This document shows, piece by piece, positions 31,449 to 42,558 of a stretch of 64,000 nt of DNA. The DNA is taken from positions 7,006,001-7,070,000 of the forward strand of contig NZ_CP137734.1 in NCBI RefSeq assembly GCF_033406955.1, read 5' to 3'. This DNA is from Streptomyces violaceoruber (GTDB taxonomy: Bacteria > Actinomycetota > Actinomycetes > Streptomycetales > Streptomycetaceae). The stretch's first letter is position 1; each line of letters starts with the position of its first letter. The notes under the pieces are model-generated. The model saw only the letters and a program-made list of their open reading frames with translations. It searched no databases and was not told where the DNA came from. Made by a program: the position numbers and the translations under genes.

Positions 31449-32252
31449 GTGAAGTTGTTTGCGAAGTTGTTCGGCAAGAGCGCGCGAGAGGGCAGCGGCG
31501 ACAACGCGACCGCCCGCCATCGCGCACAGCCCGACGCGGAGGGCCGACGCCCGATGTACCGGGACCAGGTGGGTGGTCCCGGCGCGCCGTCTGTTGACCC
31601 TGCTCAGTCCGGCGGCATAGGTTTCGGCCAGCCCTCGGCCCCGGGTGGAGGGTTCACCCCCGACCCGTACGCGTCGAACGCCCCGGCGGGGCAGTCGCGG
31701 CAGGAGGATCCGTCCATGTCGGCCCTGGTCTGTACGAGGTGCGGCAACCGCAACGCGGAGAACAGCCGTTTCTGCTCCAACTGCGGTGCTCCGCTGCGGC
31801 CCGGTGCGGTCCCGGAGCGTGCGTCCGAGACGACCTCCACCATCTCCATCTCCGGTCTGGAGGCCTACGACGCCGAGGTCACCGGCCAGACGGCGATGCC
31901 GGCGCTCTCTCCCGAGGCGCAGGCGGCCGTGGACGCGCTGCCGCTGGGCTCCGCCCTCCTGGTCGTGCGCCGCGGTCCGAACTCGGGCAGCCGCTTCCTG
32001 CTGGACGGCGAGCTGACCACCGCCGGGCGTCATCCGCAGAGCGACATCTTCCTGGACGACGTGACGGTCTCGCGCCGGCACGTGGAGTTCCGCCGCAGTC
32101 CGGACGGTTCCTTCACGGTCGCCGACGTCGGCAGCCTGAACGGCACCTACGTCAACCGGGAGCGCATCGACCAGGTCGCCCTGTCGAACGGTGACGAGGT
32201 GCAGATCGGCAAGTACCGGCTGGTGTTCTACGCGAGCCAGCGGGGTTACTGA
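31449..32252 (+). CDS. garA: FHA-domain regulator of GarA/OdhI type with zinc ribbon
   Basis: A 267-residue protein. The FHA domain at about residues 168-260 is nearly the same as mycobacterial GarA (SALLVVRRGPNSGSRFLLDG, AGRHPQSDIFLDD, TVSRRHVEFR, GSLNGTYVNRE). The phosphorylation motif ETTS is at 127-130. In mycobacteria and corynebacteria, kinase-phosphorylated GarA/OdhI binds its own FHA and releases oxoglutarate dehydrogenase, so a role in TCA/glutamate control is likely. It has an extra N-terminal 120 residues: a basic start, a Gly/Pro linker and a zinc ribbon CTRCG(x9)CSNCG at 95-113. The GTG at 31449 is used. A start at MSALVC (residue 90) would still include the ribbon. Confidence 0.9.
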   Translation: MKLFAKLFGKSAREGSGDNATARHRAQPDAEGRRPMYRDQVGGPGAPSVDPAQSGGIGFGQPSAPGGGFTPDPYASNAPAGQSRQEDPSMSALVCTRCGNRNAENSRFCSNCGAPLRPGAVPERASETTSTISISGLEAYDAEVTGQTAMPALSPEAQAAVDALPLGSALLVVRRGPNSGSRFLLDGELTTAGRHPQSDIFLDDVTVSRRHVEFRRSPDGSFTVADVGSLNGTYVNRERIDQVALSNGDEVQIGKYRLVFYASQRGY

Positions 32253-32296
32253 CCCGCCCCCGGGCCGCCCGCCCGGGGAACCTTCAGGGAAGGTCC

Positions 32297-33037
32297 ATGT
32301 TTCAAACACCGAGCGGCGGTGCCGGGCAAGGCGCCGCCGCCGCGGACAGTGGGCTGATGAGCATCGGCGCAGTGCTGAACGCGCTGCGTGACGAGTTCCC
32401 CGACATCACCATCTCCAAGATCCGTTTCCTGGAGTCGGAGGGCCTCGTCGAGCCGCGACGGACCCCGGCCGGGTATCGCAAGTTCGGCGCGCACGACGTC
32501 GAGCGCCTCGGCCAGGTGCTGCGCATGCAGCGGGACCACTATCTGCCGCTCAAGGTGATCCGTGAGCATCTGGACGCCGTGGAGCGCGGCGAGGCCGTGG
32601 CGCTGCCGAGGGTCGGCCGGCAGCGGGACGGCGAGGCGGCCGCGCCCGAGCCCGCCGAGGGCCCGACGGTGGCCCGGATCGGGCGGGACGAGCTGCTCGC
32701 CACGGCCGGGATCGGCGAGCAGGAGCTGAAGGAGTGGGAGTCGTACGGACTCCTCGTCCCGCTGCCCGACGGCGCGTACGACGCCGAGGCGGTCACCGTG
32801 GCGTCGCTGGTGGTGCAGCTGGGGCGGTTCGGGATCGAGCCGCGGCACCTGCGGGTGATGAAGGCCGCCGCCGACCGCGAGGCCGGGCTCGTGGACCAGG
32901 TGGTGGCTCCGCTGAAGCGCCACCGCAACCCTCAGACCAGGGCACACGCGGAAGCCCGCACCAAGGAGCTGGCGGGACTCGCGGTGAAACTGCACGCGGC
33001 GCTGGTGCAGACCGCTCTGGGCGTGCGGCTGCCCTGA
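32297..33037 (+). CDS. ftsR: MerR-family regulator of FtsR type
   Basis: A 246-residue protein. The MerR winged helix is at residues 20-90: MSIGAVLNALRDEFPDITIS, KIRFLESEGLVEPRRTPAGY. A longer C-terminal region (about 150-246) is shared with Rv1828 of M. tuberculosis and FtsR of Corynebacterium, where the protein activates ftsZ. Position directly after the GarA/OdhI gene is the same as in those genomes. No metal-binding cysteines. The residue 90-150 linker is Ala/Glu/Gly-rich. Confidence 0.88.
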   Translation: MFQTPSGGAGQGAAAADSGLMSIGAVLNALRDEFPDITISKIRFLESEGLVEPRRTPAGYRKFGAHDVERLGQVLRMQRDHYLPLKVIREHLDAVERGEAVALPRVGRQRDGEAAAPEPAEGPTVARIGRDELLATAGIGEQELKEWESYGLLVPLPDGAYDAEAVTVASLVVQLGRFGIEPRHLRVMKAAADREAGLVDQVVAPLKRHRNPQTRAHAEARTKELAGLAVKLHAALVQTALGVRLP

Positions 33038-33120
33038 AACGGGCGGGCCGGGGACCCGGATCGCCCACCCGATCCCGGCCCGACTACCCAAACGTCCCGG
33101 GCACGGCCTAGGGTTGCTGT

Positions 33121-33594
33121 GTGAACGAGCTCGATGTCGTAGGTGTCCGGGTCGAGATGCCCTCCAACCAGCCGATCGTGCTGCTGCGCGAGGTGGGCGG
33201 CGACCGTTACCTTCCCATCTGGATCGGACCGGGGGAGGCGACGGCGATCGCCTTCGCCCAGCAGGGCATGGCTCCCGCACGGCCGCTGACCCACGACCTC
33301 TTCAAGGACGTGCTGGAAGCCGTCGGCCAGGAGCTCTCCGAAGTACGCATCACCGACCTGCGCGACGGGGTCTTCTATGCCGAGCTGGTCTTCGCGAGCG
33401 GGGTCGAGGTCAGCGCCAGGCCGTCCGACGCCATAGCGCTGGCCCTGCGTACCGGTACGCCGATCTACGGCAGCGACACGGTCCTCGACGACGCCGGTAT
33501 CGCCATTCCGGACGAGCAGGAGGACGAGGTGGAGAAGTTCCGCGAGTTCCTCGACCAGATCTCGCCGGAGGACTTCGGGACCAGCAATCAGTGA
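33121..33594 (+). CDS. Bifunctional-nuclease family protein (DUF151)
   Basis: A 157-residue protein of the DUF151/BFN family: VVGVRVEMPSNQPIVLLRE, LPIWIGPGEATAIAFAQQG, RPLTHDLF, RPSDAIALALRTGTPIY. Plant members have DNase/RNase activity. Bacterial function is unclear. TAGGGT at 33109-33114 ends 6 nt before the GTG at 33121, which suggests a leaderless transcript. It sits between two MerR genes, as Rv1829 does in M. tuberculosis. Confidence 0.92.
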   Translation: MNELDVVGVRVEMPSNQPIVLLREVGGDRYLPIWIGPGEATAIAFAQQGMAPARPLTHDLFKDVLEAVGQELSEVRITDLRDGVFYAELVFASGVEVSARPSDAIALALRTGTPIYGSDTVLDDAGIAIPDEQEDEVEKFREFLDQISPEDFGTSNQ

Positions 33595-33697
33595 GACGCG
33601 GGCCCGTACGGGCACATCCGGCTAGCCTTTCCCGGGATCGGACACGGGAAACCACTCGTAGGGTGATTATCACTCGGCGTGCCGAGTGTGGCGATCG

Positions 33698-33726
33698 TTG
33701 ACGCACCCTTGGTGACTGCCTACCTT
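33698..33726 (+). promoter_or_regulatory. Sigma70-type promoter of the second merR gene
   Basis: TTGACG at 33698-33703, 17-bp spacer, TACCTT at 33721-33726. The predicted start is about 24 nt before the GTG at 33757, leaving room for the GGAGG site. It is one of the clearest promoters in the window. Confidence 0.65.
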
Positions 33727-33756
33727 CGAGGAGGCAGGTCAAGGACGGAGGTCGGC

Positions 33757-34443
33757 GTGAGAATCAGCGGCGACGGTACGGTTGGGGGTGGCCCCGGGCA
33801 CAGCTTCGGGGCAGGTGGTCCGTACCCTCCCCCGGGCTCCCGGCTTCGCGCAGGCGCGGGCCACGCCCAGCACGGTGTTGCGGCCGATCCCGGTCCGCAG
33901 CGACCGGCAGCGGTGCCGACCAGCGGAGGGGCGACGTCCATGGCGTCCGAGCAGATCGGCTACCGCGGGCCGACGGCCTGCGCGGCCGCCGGCATCACCT
34001 ACCGGCAACTGGACTACTGGGCCCGCACGGGCCTCGTCGAGCCCAGTGTGCGGCCCGCGCACGGTTCCGGGACGCAGCGGTTGTACAGCTTCCGCGACGT
34101 GGTCGTGCTGAAGATCGTCAAACGCTTCCTCGACACCGGTGTGTCCCTGCAGAACATCCGCACCGCCGTCCAGCACCTCAGGGAGCGCGGCTTTCGCGAC
34201 CTGGAGCGGATGACGCTGATGAGCGACGGCGCCACCGTCCACGAGTGCACCTCGCCCGAGGAGGTGCACGCCCTGCTCCAGGGCGGGCAGGGCATCTTCG
34301 GGATCGCCGTCGGCGTGGTCTGGCGGGACGTGGAGAGCGCGCTGTCCCAGCTGCACGGCGAGCGGATCGACACGGGGGAGACCCTGGTCGGACACAATCC
34401 GGCCGACGAACTGGCCCGGCGGCGGAACAACCGGGCGGTCTGA
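33757..34443 (+). CDS. MerR-family regulator, Rv1830 type
   Basis: A 228-residue protein starting at GTG 33757, preceded by GGAGG at 33747-33751. The first 60 residues are Gly/Pro-rich and disordered. The MerR domain starts at about residue 61 (MASEQIGYRGPTACAAAGIT, YRQLDYWARTGLVEPSVRPA, QRLYSFRDVVVLKIVKRFLDTGVS). The C-terminal part (YERMTLMSDG-like ERMTLMSDGATVHECTSPEEVHAL) matches the second MerR of the actinobacterial block. The ATG at 33939 (MASEQ) would drop the disordered tail. Its own promoter is upstream. Confidence 0.87.
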   Translation: MRISGDGTVGGGPGHSFGAGGPYPPPGSRLRAGAGHAQHGVAADPGPQRPAAVPTSGGATSMASEQIGYRGPTACAAAGITYRQLDYWARTGLVEPSVRPAHGSGTQRLYSFRDVVVLKIVKRFLDTGVSLQNIRTAVQHLRERGFRDLERMTLMSDGATVHECTSPEEVHALLQGGQGIFGIAVGVVWRDVESALSQLHGERIDTGETLVGHNPADELARRRNNRAV

Positions 34444-34507
34444 TCCCGCCGCGCCCCGGGGCCGTCCGGTGAGGGCATTGTCAGTGGCGTAGGGCAGCAT
34501 CGGAGAT

Positions 34508-35947
34508 GTGAGAACCGCGCCCACGATCCTGCATCTCGACATGGACGCCTTCTTCGCCTCGGTGGAGCAGGCGTCCAAGCCGAGCCTGCGTGGGAAGGCC
34601 GTCGTGGTGGGCGGCCTCGGACCGCGCGGCGTGGTCGCCACCTGCTCGTACGAGGCGCGGGTGTTCGGGGTGCACTCCGCGATGCCGATGGGCCAGGCCC
34701 GCCGGCTCGCGCCGCACGCCGCCTACCTCGTGCCGCGCTTCGAGCTCTACCGGTCGATCAGCGAGCAGGTGATGCGGCTGCTGCGGGAGCTGTCGCCGCT
34801 GGTCGAGCCGCTGAGCCTGGACGAGGCCTTCGTGGACCTGGACGCCGGCGGGGCGGCCCGGGACGCGGAGACGGCGCGACTGGCCGGGACGAAGCTGCGC
34901 ACGGACATCCGCACCGTCACCGGCCTCACCGGGTCCGTGGGCCTCGCCGCCTCCAAGATGCTCGCCAAGATCGCCTCGGAGGCGGCCAAGCCCGACGGAC
35001 TGGTGCTCATCCCGCCGGGGACCGAGCGCGCCATGCTGGAGCCGATGACGGTGCGGACGCTGCCCGGGGTGGGACCGGCCACGGGAGACCACCTGCGGCG
35101 GGCCGGGATCACCACGGTCGGCGAGATCGCCGAGGCGGGCGAGGACGAGCTGGTGCGGCTGCTGGGCAAGGCGCACGGCCACGCCCTGTACGCCATGGCG
35201 CTGGCGCGGGACGAGCGGCCGGTGGTGGCCGAGCGGGAGACCAAGTCGGTGTCGGTCGAGGACACCTACGACGTGGACATCCACGACCGGGTGCGGGTCG
35301 GCGTCGAGGTGGGGCGGCTGGCGGACCGGTGCGTGCGGCGGCTGCGCGCCTCCGGACTGTCCGGGCGGACCATCGTGCTCAAGGTGCGCAGATACGACTT
35401 CTCCACGCTCACGCGCTCCGAGACCCTGCGCGGCCCCACCGACGACCCCGCGGTGGTGCGGGAGGCGGCGGCCAGACTGCTGGACTCGGTGGACACCACG
35501 GGCGGCGTGCGGCTGCTCGGGGTGGGTGTCAGCGGGCTCGCCGACTACACGCAGGAGGACCTGTTCGCGCAGGCGGCAGGGGACCGGGCGGAGGAACCGG
35601 CCGAGGAGCCCGGGACCGAGCCCGCCGAGGCGCACAGCCCCTCGCCCGCCGAGCGCCGGTGGCCGTCGGGGCACGACGTGCGGCACACGGAGCTGGGGCA
35701 CGGCTGGGTCCAGGGCAGCGGTCTCGGACGGGTCACCGTGCGCTTCGAGACGCCGTACTCGGGGGTCGGGCGGGTGCGGACCTTCCTGGTGGACGACCCG
35801 GAGCTGACACCGGCGGATCCACTGCCGCTGGTCGCCGACACGGAGGGCGGGGCGGGTCAGCCCTCGTCGGGCCCCTTGCCCTTGCCGGCCAGCTTGCCGA
35901 AGTCGTGGTCGGGAGGCGGGGGAGCGGCCGCCACGTCCAGGCCGTAG
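34508..35947 (+). CDS. dinB: DNA polymerase IV (Y-family)
   Basis: A 479-residue translesion polymerase. Catalytic acidic residues are visible: D11 in HLDMDAFFASVEQ, and D105/E106 in LSLDEAFVDLD. The helix-hairpin-helix is MTVRTLPGVGPATGDHLRRA, and the little-finger domain has VSVEDTYDVDI. It extends primers past lesions at low fidelity. The C-terminal 100 residues are Glu/Pro/Ala-rich linker plus a short basic segment and lack an obvious beta-clamp motif. The last 91 bp overlap the convergent PRC-barrel gene. Confidence 0.93.
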   Translation: MRTAPTILHLDMDAFFASVEQASKPSLRGKAVVVGGLGPRGVVATCSYEARVFGVHSAMPMGQARRLAPHAAYLVPRFELYRSISEQVMRLLRELSPLVEPLSLDEAFVDLDAGGAARDAETARLAGTKLRTDIRTVTGLTGSVGLAASKMLAKIASEAAKPDGLVLIPPGTERAMLEPMTVRTLPGVGPATGDHLRRAGITTVGEIAEAGEDELVRLLGKAHGHALYAMALARDERPVVAERETKSVSVEDTYDVDIHDRVRVGVEVGRLADRCVRRLRASGLSGRTIVLKVRRYDFSTLTRSETLRGPTDDPAVVREAAARLLDSVDTTGGVRLLGVGVSGLADYTQEDLFAQAAGDRAEEPAEEPGTEPAEAHSPSPAERRWPSGHDVRHTELGHGWVQGSGLGRVTVRFETPYSGVGRVRTFLVDDPELTPADPLPLVADTEGGAGQPSSGPLPLPASLPKSWSGGGGAAATSRP

Positions 35948-36240
35948 TGGTGGTAGAGCTGGAGCTCCTGTTCCGGCGAGAGGTGGCGGCCGACACCGAA
36001 GTCGGGCGCCTCCTTGATCAGGGCCCGGTCGAAGGGCACGCGCAGGGCGCCGTCGACCAGCTCGCTGGGCTCCAGCGGGACGAAGGCGTCCCTGCTGAAG
36101 AGGCCGGTCCGTATCGCCGCCCACTCGGGGACGCCGGTGGCATCGTCGAGGTAGACCTCGTCCACGGTGCCGATCCTGCTGCCGTCGCGGTCGAACGCCT
36201 TGCGGCCGATCAGGTTCCGCGGATCGATGTCAGTACGCAC
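35857..36240 (-). CDS. PRC-barrel domain protein
   Basis: A 127-residue protein from GTG 36240, preceded on the minus strand by GGAGGG. A PRC-barrel covers about residues 8-75 (NLIGRKAFDRDGSRIGTVDEVYLDD; PEWAAIRTGLFSRDAFVPLE). A second short motif with APDFGVGRHLSPEQELQLYHHYG is common in actinobacterial PRC proteins. The tail is Pro/Lys/Gly-rich. Its function is unknown; PRC barrels mediate interactions. An upstream in-frame start at 36303 would add 21 residues without family support. Confidence 0.88.
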   Translation of the reverse strand: MRTDIDPRNLIGRKAFDRDGSRIGTVDEVYLDDATGVPEWAAIRTGLFSRDAFVPLEPSELVDGALRVPFDRALIKEAPDFGVGRHLSPEQELQLYHHYGLDVAAAPPPPDHDFGKLAGKGKGPDEG

Positions 36241-36396
36241 GGGGCCCTCCACTTGATCGCACCACTGGGCCGGACTGGGGTCGCACACCAGCCGCCTAAT
36301 CATCCGTAAGTACTACAAAACGGCACAAATGCCCGGTCGGCCACTCGAAGTCCGTGCGGCGACCTCGCTGGTACGCTGGCAAACGGCTGCTGACCC

Positions 36397-36600
36397 CGCG
36401 CGGGAGAGTCCTCCGGACATCACCGGAGGCGCCGAAGGAGCAAATCCTCCCCGGAATCTCTCAGGCTCACGTACCGCACGGACGAGGTCACTCTGGAAAG
36501 CAGGGCGGGTGTCGACGGCTTCCGCTCTCACCGACGGTGAAAGCCGGGCAGAGCTCCAGGGCTCGCCCGGTGAAGCTCTCAGGTTGAGATGACAGAGGGG
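36397..36600 (+). promoter_or_regulatory. Tandem glycine riboswitch upstream of gcvP
   Basis: Two aptamers in series. First: GGGAGAG at about 36402, GGCGCCGAAGGAGCAA at 36428-36443, and GAATCTCTCAGG at 36454-36465. Second: ACTCTGGAAAGC at 36490, CCGACGGTGAAAGCCG at 36531-36546, GAAGCTCTCAGG at 36572-36583, and GACAGAGGGGG near the end. These match glycine riboswitch core positions (RF00504). It ends about 65 nt before gcvP. In S. griseus, glycine riboswitches ahead of the gcv genes are known to activate the glycine cleavage system at high glycine, so an on-switch is expected. Confidence 0.95.
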
Positions 36601-36664
36601 GAGGCCGTCCGGGTACCCGCGCCGTGGTGCCCCTCGAAGGTCGTCAGACCAGGAGGCCTCCGCA

Positions 36665-39550
<2,886 letters not shown>

Positions 39551-39572
39551 GTCCCGCCAAGAAGGTGAGGGA

Positions 39573-39611
39573 GGCCCCGCCCGGGCCCGCGGTGTCCGGG
39601 CGGGGCCTTTC
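39573..39611 (+). terminator. Terminator after gcvP
   Basis: A 12-bp perfect stem GGCCCCGCCCGG/CCGGGCGGGGCC (39573-39584 and 39596-39607) with an 11-nt loop and a short TTTC after it. It sits between gcvP and the converging molbindin gene. Confidence 0.8.
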
Positions 39612-39617
39612 GGCGTC

Positions 39618-40037
39618 TCAGGCCGTGGCGAGCGACACCTCCGTCGACTTGACCAGCGCGACGACGGGAGTCCCCACGGACAGTCCCAGGTCGTCGGCGG
39701 CCTGCCGGGTGACGGCCGCGGTCAGCTCGGCGCCCTCGACGGCGACCGCGACCGTGGCCATCGCGGCGCCGGTGGTGAGGGCGGTGACCGTGCCCGGCAG
39801 CCGGTTGCGGATGGACAGCCCGTCCACCCGCCCGGTGGCCAGAGCCACCTCGGTGGACTTCACCAGGGCCCGTACGGCGGTGCCGGGGGTGAGCGCGAGG
39901 TCCTCGGCGGCCTCCCGGGTGATCGCCGCGGTGAGGTCCTGGCCGCCGGAGAGACGGACGGCGACCGTCGCCATGGCCTCGCCCGGGGTGACGGCGGTGA
40001 CGGTGCCGGGGAGCTGGTTGCGGATGCTCAGGCTCAT
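39618..40037 (-). CDS. Tandem molbindin (two TOBE/Mop domains)
   Basis: A 139-residue protein made of two near-identical Mop/TOBE domains, residues 2-68 and 73-138 (SIRNQLPGTVTAVTPGEAMA and SIRNRLPGTVTALTTGAAMA; each ends in KSTEVALAT or KSTEVSLAT). Molbindins bind molybdate or tungstate oxyanions in the subunit interface and act as a storage or buffer pool. No modA-C transporter genes are adjacent, so it appears to stand alone. The TOBE domains are intact and the length is usual. Confidence 0.92.
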   Translation of the reverse strand: MSLSIRNQLPGTVTAVTPGEAMATVAVRLSGGQDLTAAITREAAEDLALTPGTAVRALVKSTEVALATGRVDGLSIRNRLPGTVTALTTGAAMATVAVAVEGAELTAAVTRQAADDLGLSVGTPVVALVKSTEVSLATA

Positions 40038-40169
40038 GGGGGCACGGTAGCCCGGTGAAGGCGTTGCGGCGGGTACGCGTGCGTCCGCGTCGCCTCGGCC
40101 TCGCCGGGACGAAGACGTCGCGGACCTTCCACGCCGGGCCCCGAGCGGGAGGGTGATCGGCGGGACGAC

Positions 40170-41240
40170 TCAGCGGGAGGGTGTCGCCGGGACGGGCGGG
40201 GGCGGCGGCGCCGTGCTGGAGCGGACGATCAGCTCCGTGCCCAGCTCGGTCCGTGGCGGGTCCGCAGGTTCGCCGCGAGTACGGCGGAGCACCGCGCGCG
40301 CGGCCTGCCTGCCCATGTCGGCGAGCGGCTGGCGCACGGTCGTCAGGGGCGGCGCCGACCAGCGGACCTCCGGAAGGTCGTCGAAGCCGACGACGCTCAT
40401 GTCCTGCGGCACCCGCAGCCCGCGACGGCGCAGTGCCTCGATCGCGCCGAGCGCCATCTGGTCGCTGGCCGCGAAGACCGCCGTCGGCGGCTCGGGCAGG
40501 CCCAGCAGGGTGGCGCAGGCCGCGAAGCCGGACTCGTGACGGAAGTCCCCGGGTACGACCAGCGACTCGTCCACGGCGACCCCGGCGTCCTCCAGGGCGG
40601 CGCGGTAGCCGTCGCGGCGGGCCCGCGAGCACAGCAGCCGCGGCGGACCGGCGATCAGCCCGATCCTGCGGTGCCCCAGCGCCAGCAGATGCTCGGTGGC
40701 CGCCCGTCCGCCCGAATGGTTGGCGGCGCCGACGATGGGCACGTCCAGGTCGGGGGCGCCGGCCGGGTCGACGACCACCAGGGGCACGCCCAGGATCCGC
40801 AGCTCCTGGTGGAGCACGGGGTCCAGGGCGGAGGTGACGACCACGACGCCGTCGGAGGCCCGGGCCCGCAGATTGCGCATCCACTGACGGGCGTCGCCCG
40901 AACGTCCGTGGATCGCGGAGACCACGGTGCCGACCCCGGCGGCGTGGGCCACCTCCTCGACCCCGCGGATGATCTCCACGGCCCAGGGGCTGTCCAGGTC
41001 GTTGAAGACCAGGTCGATCAGGGCGGCCCGGCGGCCGGGCGCCGCGGCGCGCTTGCGGTACCCGTGCCGGCGCAGCAGTTCCTCCACCCGCGCCCTGGTC
41101 CCGGGCGACACGTCCGAGCGGCCGTTCACCACCCGGGACACGGTCGGGACCGAGACGCCCGCGCGGCGCGCGATGTCCGTGATCGTGACCCTGCCCCGGC
41201 GGCCGGAGACCGTCTCGGCCCGGGCCTCGTCTGTTGCCAC
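40170..41240 (-). CDS. LacI-family transcriptional regulator
   Basis: A 356-residue protein from GTG 41240, preceded by GGGGGAA on the minus strand. The LacI DNA-binding helix is at about residues 18-65: VTITDIARRAGVSVPTVSRV followed by VNGRSDVSPGTRARVEE. The periplasmic-binding-type sensor domain follows (LIDLVFNDLDSPWAVEIIRG; AVFAASDQMALGAIEALRRR; VGFDDLPEVRWSAPPLTTVR). The effector is likely a sugar, with no neighbouring sugar genes to identify it. The protein resembles xylose/xylan regulators of Streptomyces only in general form. A 12-bp direct repeat upstream may be its operator. Confidence 0.9.
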   Translation of the reverse strand: MATDEARAETVSGRRGRVTITDIARRAGVSVPTVSRVVNGRSDVSPGTRARVEELLRRHGYRKRAAAPGRRAALIDLVFNDLDSPWAVEIIRGVEEVAHAAGVGTVVSAIHGRSGDARQWMRNLRARASDGVVVVTSALDPVLHQELRILGVPLVVVDPAGAPDLDVPIVGAANHSGGRAATEHLLALGHRRIGLIAGPPRLLCSRARRDGYRAALEDAGVAVDESLVVPGDFRHESGFAACATLLGLPEPPTAVFAASDQMALGAIEALRRRGLRVPQDMSVVGFDDLPEVRWSAPPLTTVRQPLADMGRQAARAVLRRTRGEPADPPRTELGTELIVRSSTAPPPPPVPATPSR

Positions 41241-41470
41241 TTCCCCCACCTCCGCCGACGCCGACCGCCGGACGCCCCGGAGTCTTCCGGAAACCGGGTG
41301 CTCGGGGGAAGGCGTTCCGGACCCGGAAACCGGGCAGTCACCACGTCCGCGCGGGCAGACCACGCGGAGTGACCGGCCACGGACACGTGTGGGGGCCGGT
41401 GCACAGCCGTGGCTGCGGGCCGGCCCCGTGATGCACCGGGCGCAGGGGGACGCCCCCGCCCGGCCGGTGG

Positions 41471-41674
41471 TCAGGCGGCGGTCGTCAGGCCCGCGCCGAC
41501 GGGACGGTGCGGGGCGATGACCCGACCGTCCGGCAGTAGCTCACCGGTGTCCTCGAAGAGGACGACACCGTTGCACAGCAGGCTCCAGCCCTGCTCCGGG
41601 TGGTGCGCCACGAGACGGGCGGACTCCCGGTCGGCGGAGACGGCTGAGGGGCACGGTGGCTGGTGCTGACACAT
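41471..41674 (-). CDS. DUF5999 small protein
   Basis: A 67-residue protein starting MCQHQPPCPSAVSADRESAR and ending in HRPVGAGLTTAA. The pattern CQHQPPCPSA...ARLVAHHPEQGWSLLCNGVVLFEDTGELLPDG is a small family common in Streptomyces (DUF5999). The N-terminal CQHxxxC could bind a metal with a later Cys/His. Function is unknown. A longer upstream in-frame extension lacks family support. Confidence 0.85.
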   Translation of the reverse strand: MCQHQPPCPSAVSADRESARLVAHHPEQGWSLLCNGVVLFEDTGELLPDGRVIAPHRPVGAGLTTAA

Positions 41675-41973
41675 GAGTGGGGTCTCTCGGTCCGTGGTGA
41701 TGGGTGAGGTCGCTGTGTTGTCTGTCCTGCGGCGTGAAGCCTCGTTCATGGCCGCCCCCCGTTGTCGAGTCGTTCGGAACCCAGTGTTGCCCCGCGGGCC
41801 TCGATCCGCAGGCATTTGGCAGCACCGCTTCTCACAGGTTGATGACGCATCACCCGCGCGGACGGTTCAGCTGAACCGCACTGTCACTTCGGATGGTTCG
41901 GCATGGCCGGATGGGGCTAGTCCGCGCGGGTGGGTGACCGGGCGACGGGGTGGCGAGCGGGGCGCGGGGCAGG

Positions 41974-42558
41974 TCAGGCGGGAGAACCCAGCAACCGCGT
42001 CGGCGTCACCCGGTGCGTGAGGACCGGCAGCAGTTCGGCGACCCGGTGCGGCCGGTGCGCGGCGATGCCGGGCGGGGCCGGCGCCAGCGGCACCAGCAGA
42101 TCGGTGGCCGCGGGGTGCCCCGTGCCGGCGTCCGCCGTGCAGTCGCCGTGCAGCCACAGCGTGAGCATGTACAGCTCGGGCACCGACAGCAGGCGCGGCT
42201 GGTAGGACTGGGGCACCGACTCGGCCTGCCGCAGCGCGCGTTCGGTCGAGGCGACGTAGGGGCCCTCGAAGAAGTGCGAGAACGCCCAGCCGTCGGGGGT
42301 CAGCATCGTCTCCGCCGCCGCCACCGCCCGGTCGCCCAGCCGGATGTGGAACCGCCACCCGGCCAGCCGCGTCGCCGCCACGCCCTCCGTCGTGACCCGG
42401 TCGAGGACGTGCACGGGAAGCGGCAGTTCGGGTGTGGCGGGTCCCTGGGCGCCGAGCAGGGCGGGGGTCCGGGCCTCGCGGACCGCGGTGGGCGAGGAGA
42501 GAGCGGTGAGGACGGAGCGCAGGGCGGGCGCGGGGGCCGGGGGGACACGCAGGGGCAT
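41974..42558 (-). CDS. Conserved hypothetical protein
   Basis: A 194-residue protein from ATG 42558, preceded by GAGGCGACC on the minus strand. No family recognised. A central core is hydrophobic/aromatic (VAATRLAGWRFHIRLGDRAV; ETMLTPDGWAFSHFFEGPYV; LLSVPELYMLTLWLHGD), flanked by Pro/Ala-rich ends. No signal peptide or TM helix. Its position near 559 bp of unusual non-coding DNA makes it a possible lineage-specific gene. Confidence 0.65.
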   Translation of the reverse strand: MPLRVPPAPAPALRSVLTALSSPTAVREARTPALLGAQGPATPELPLPVHVLDRVTTEGVAATRLAGWRFHIRLGDRAVAAAETMLTPDGWAFSHFFEGPYVASTERALRQAESVPQSYQPRLLSVPELYMLTLWLHGDCTADAGTGHPAATDLLVPLAPAPPGIAAHRPHRVAELLPVLTHRVTPTRLLGSPA

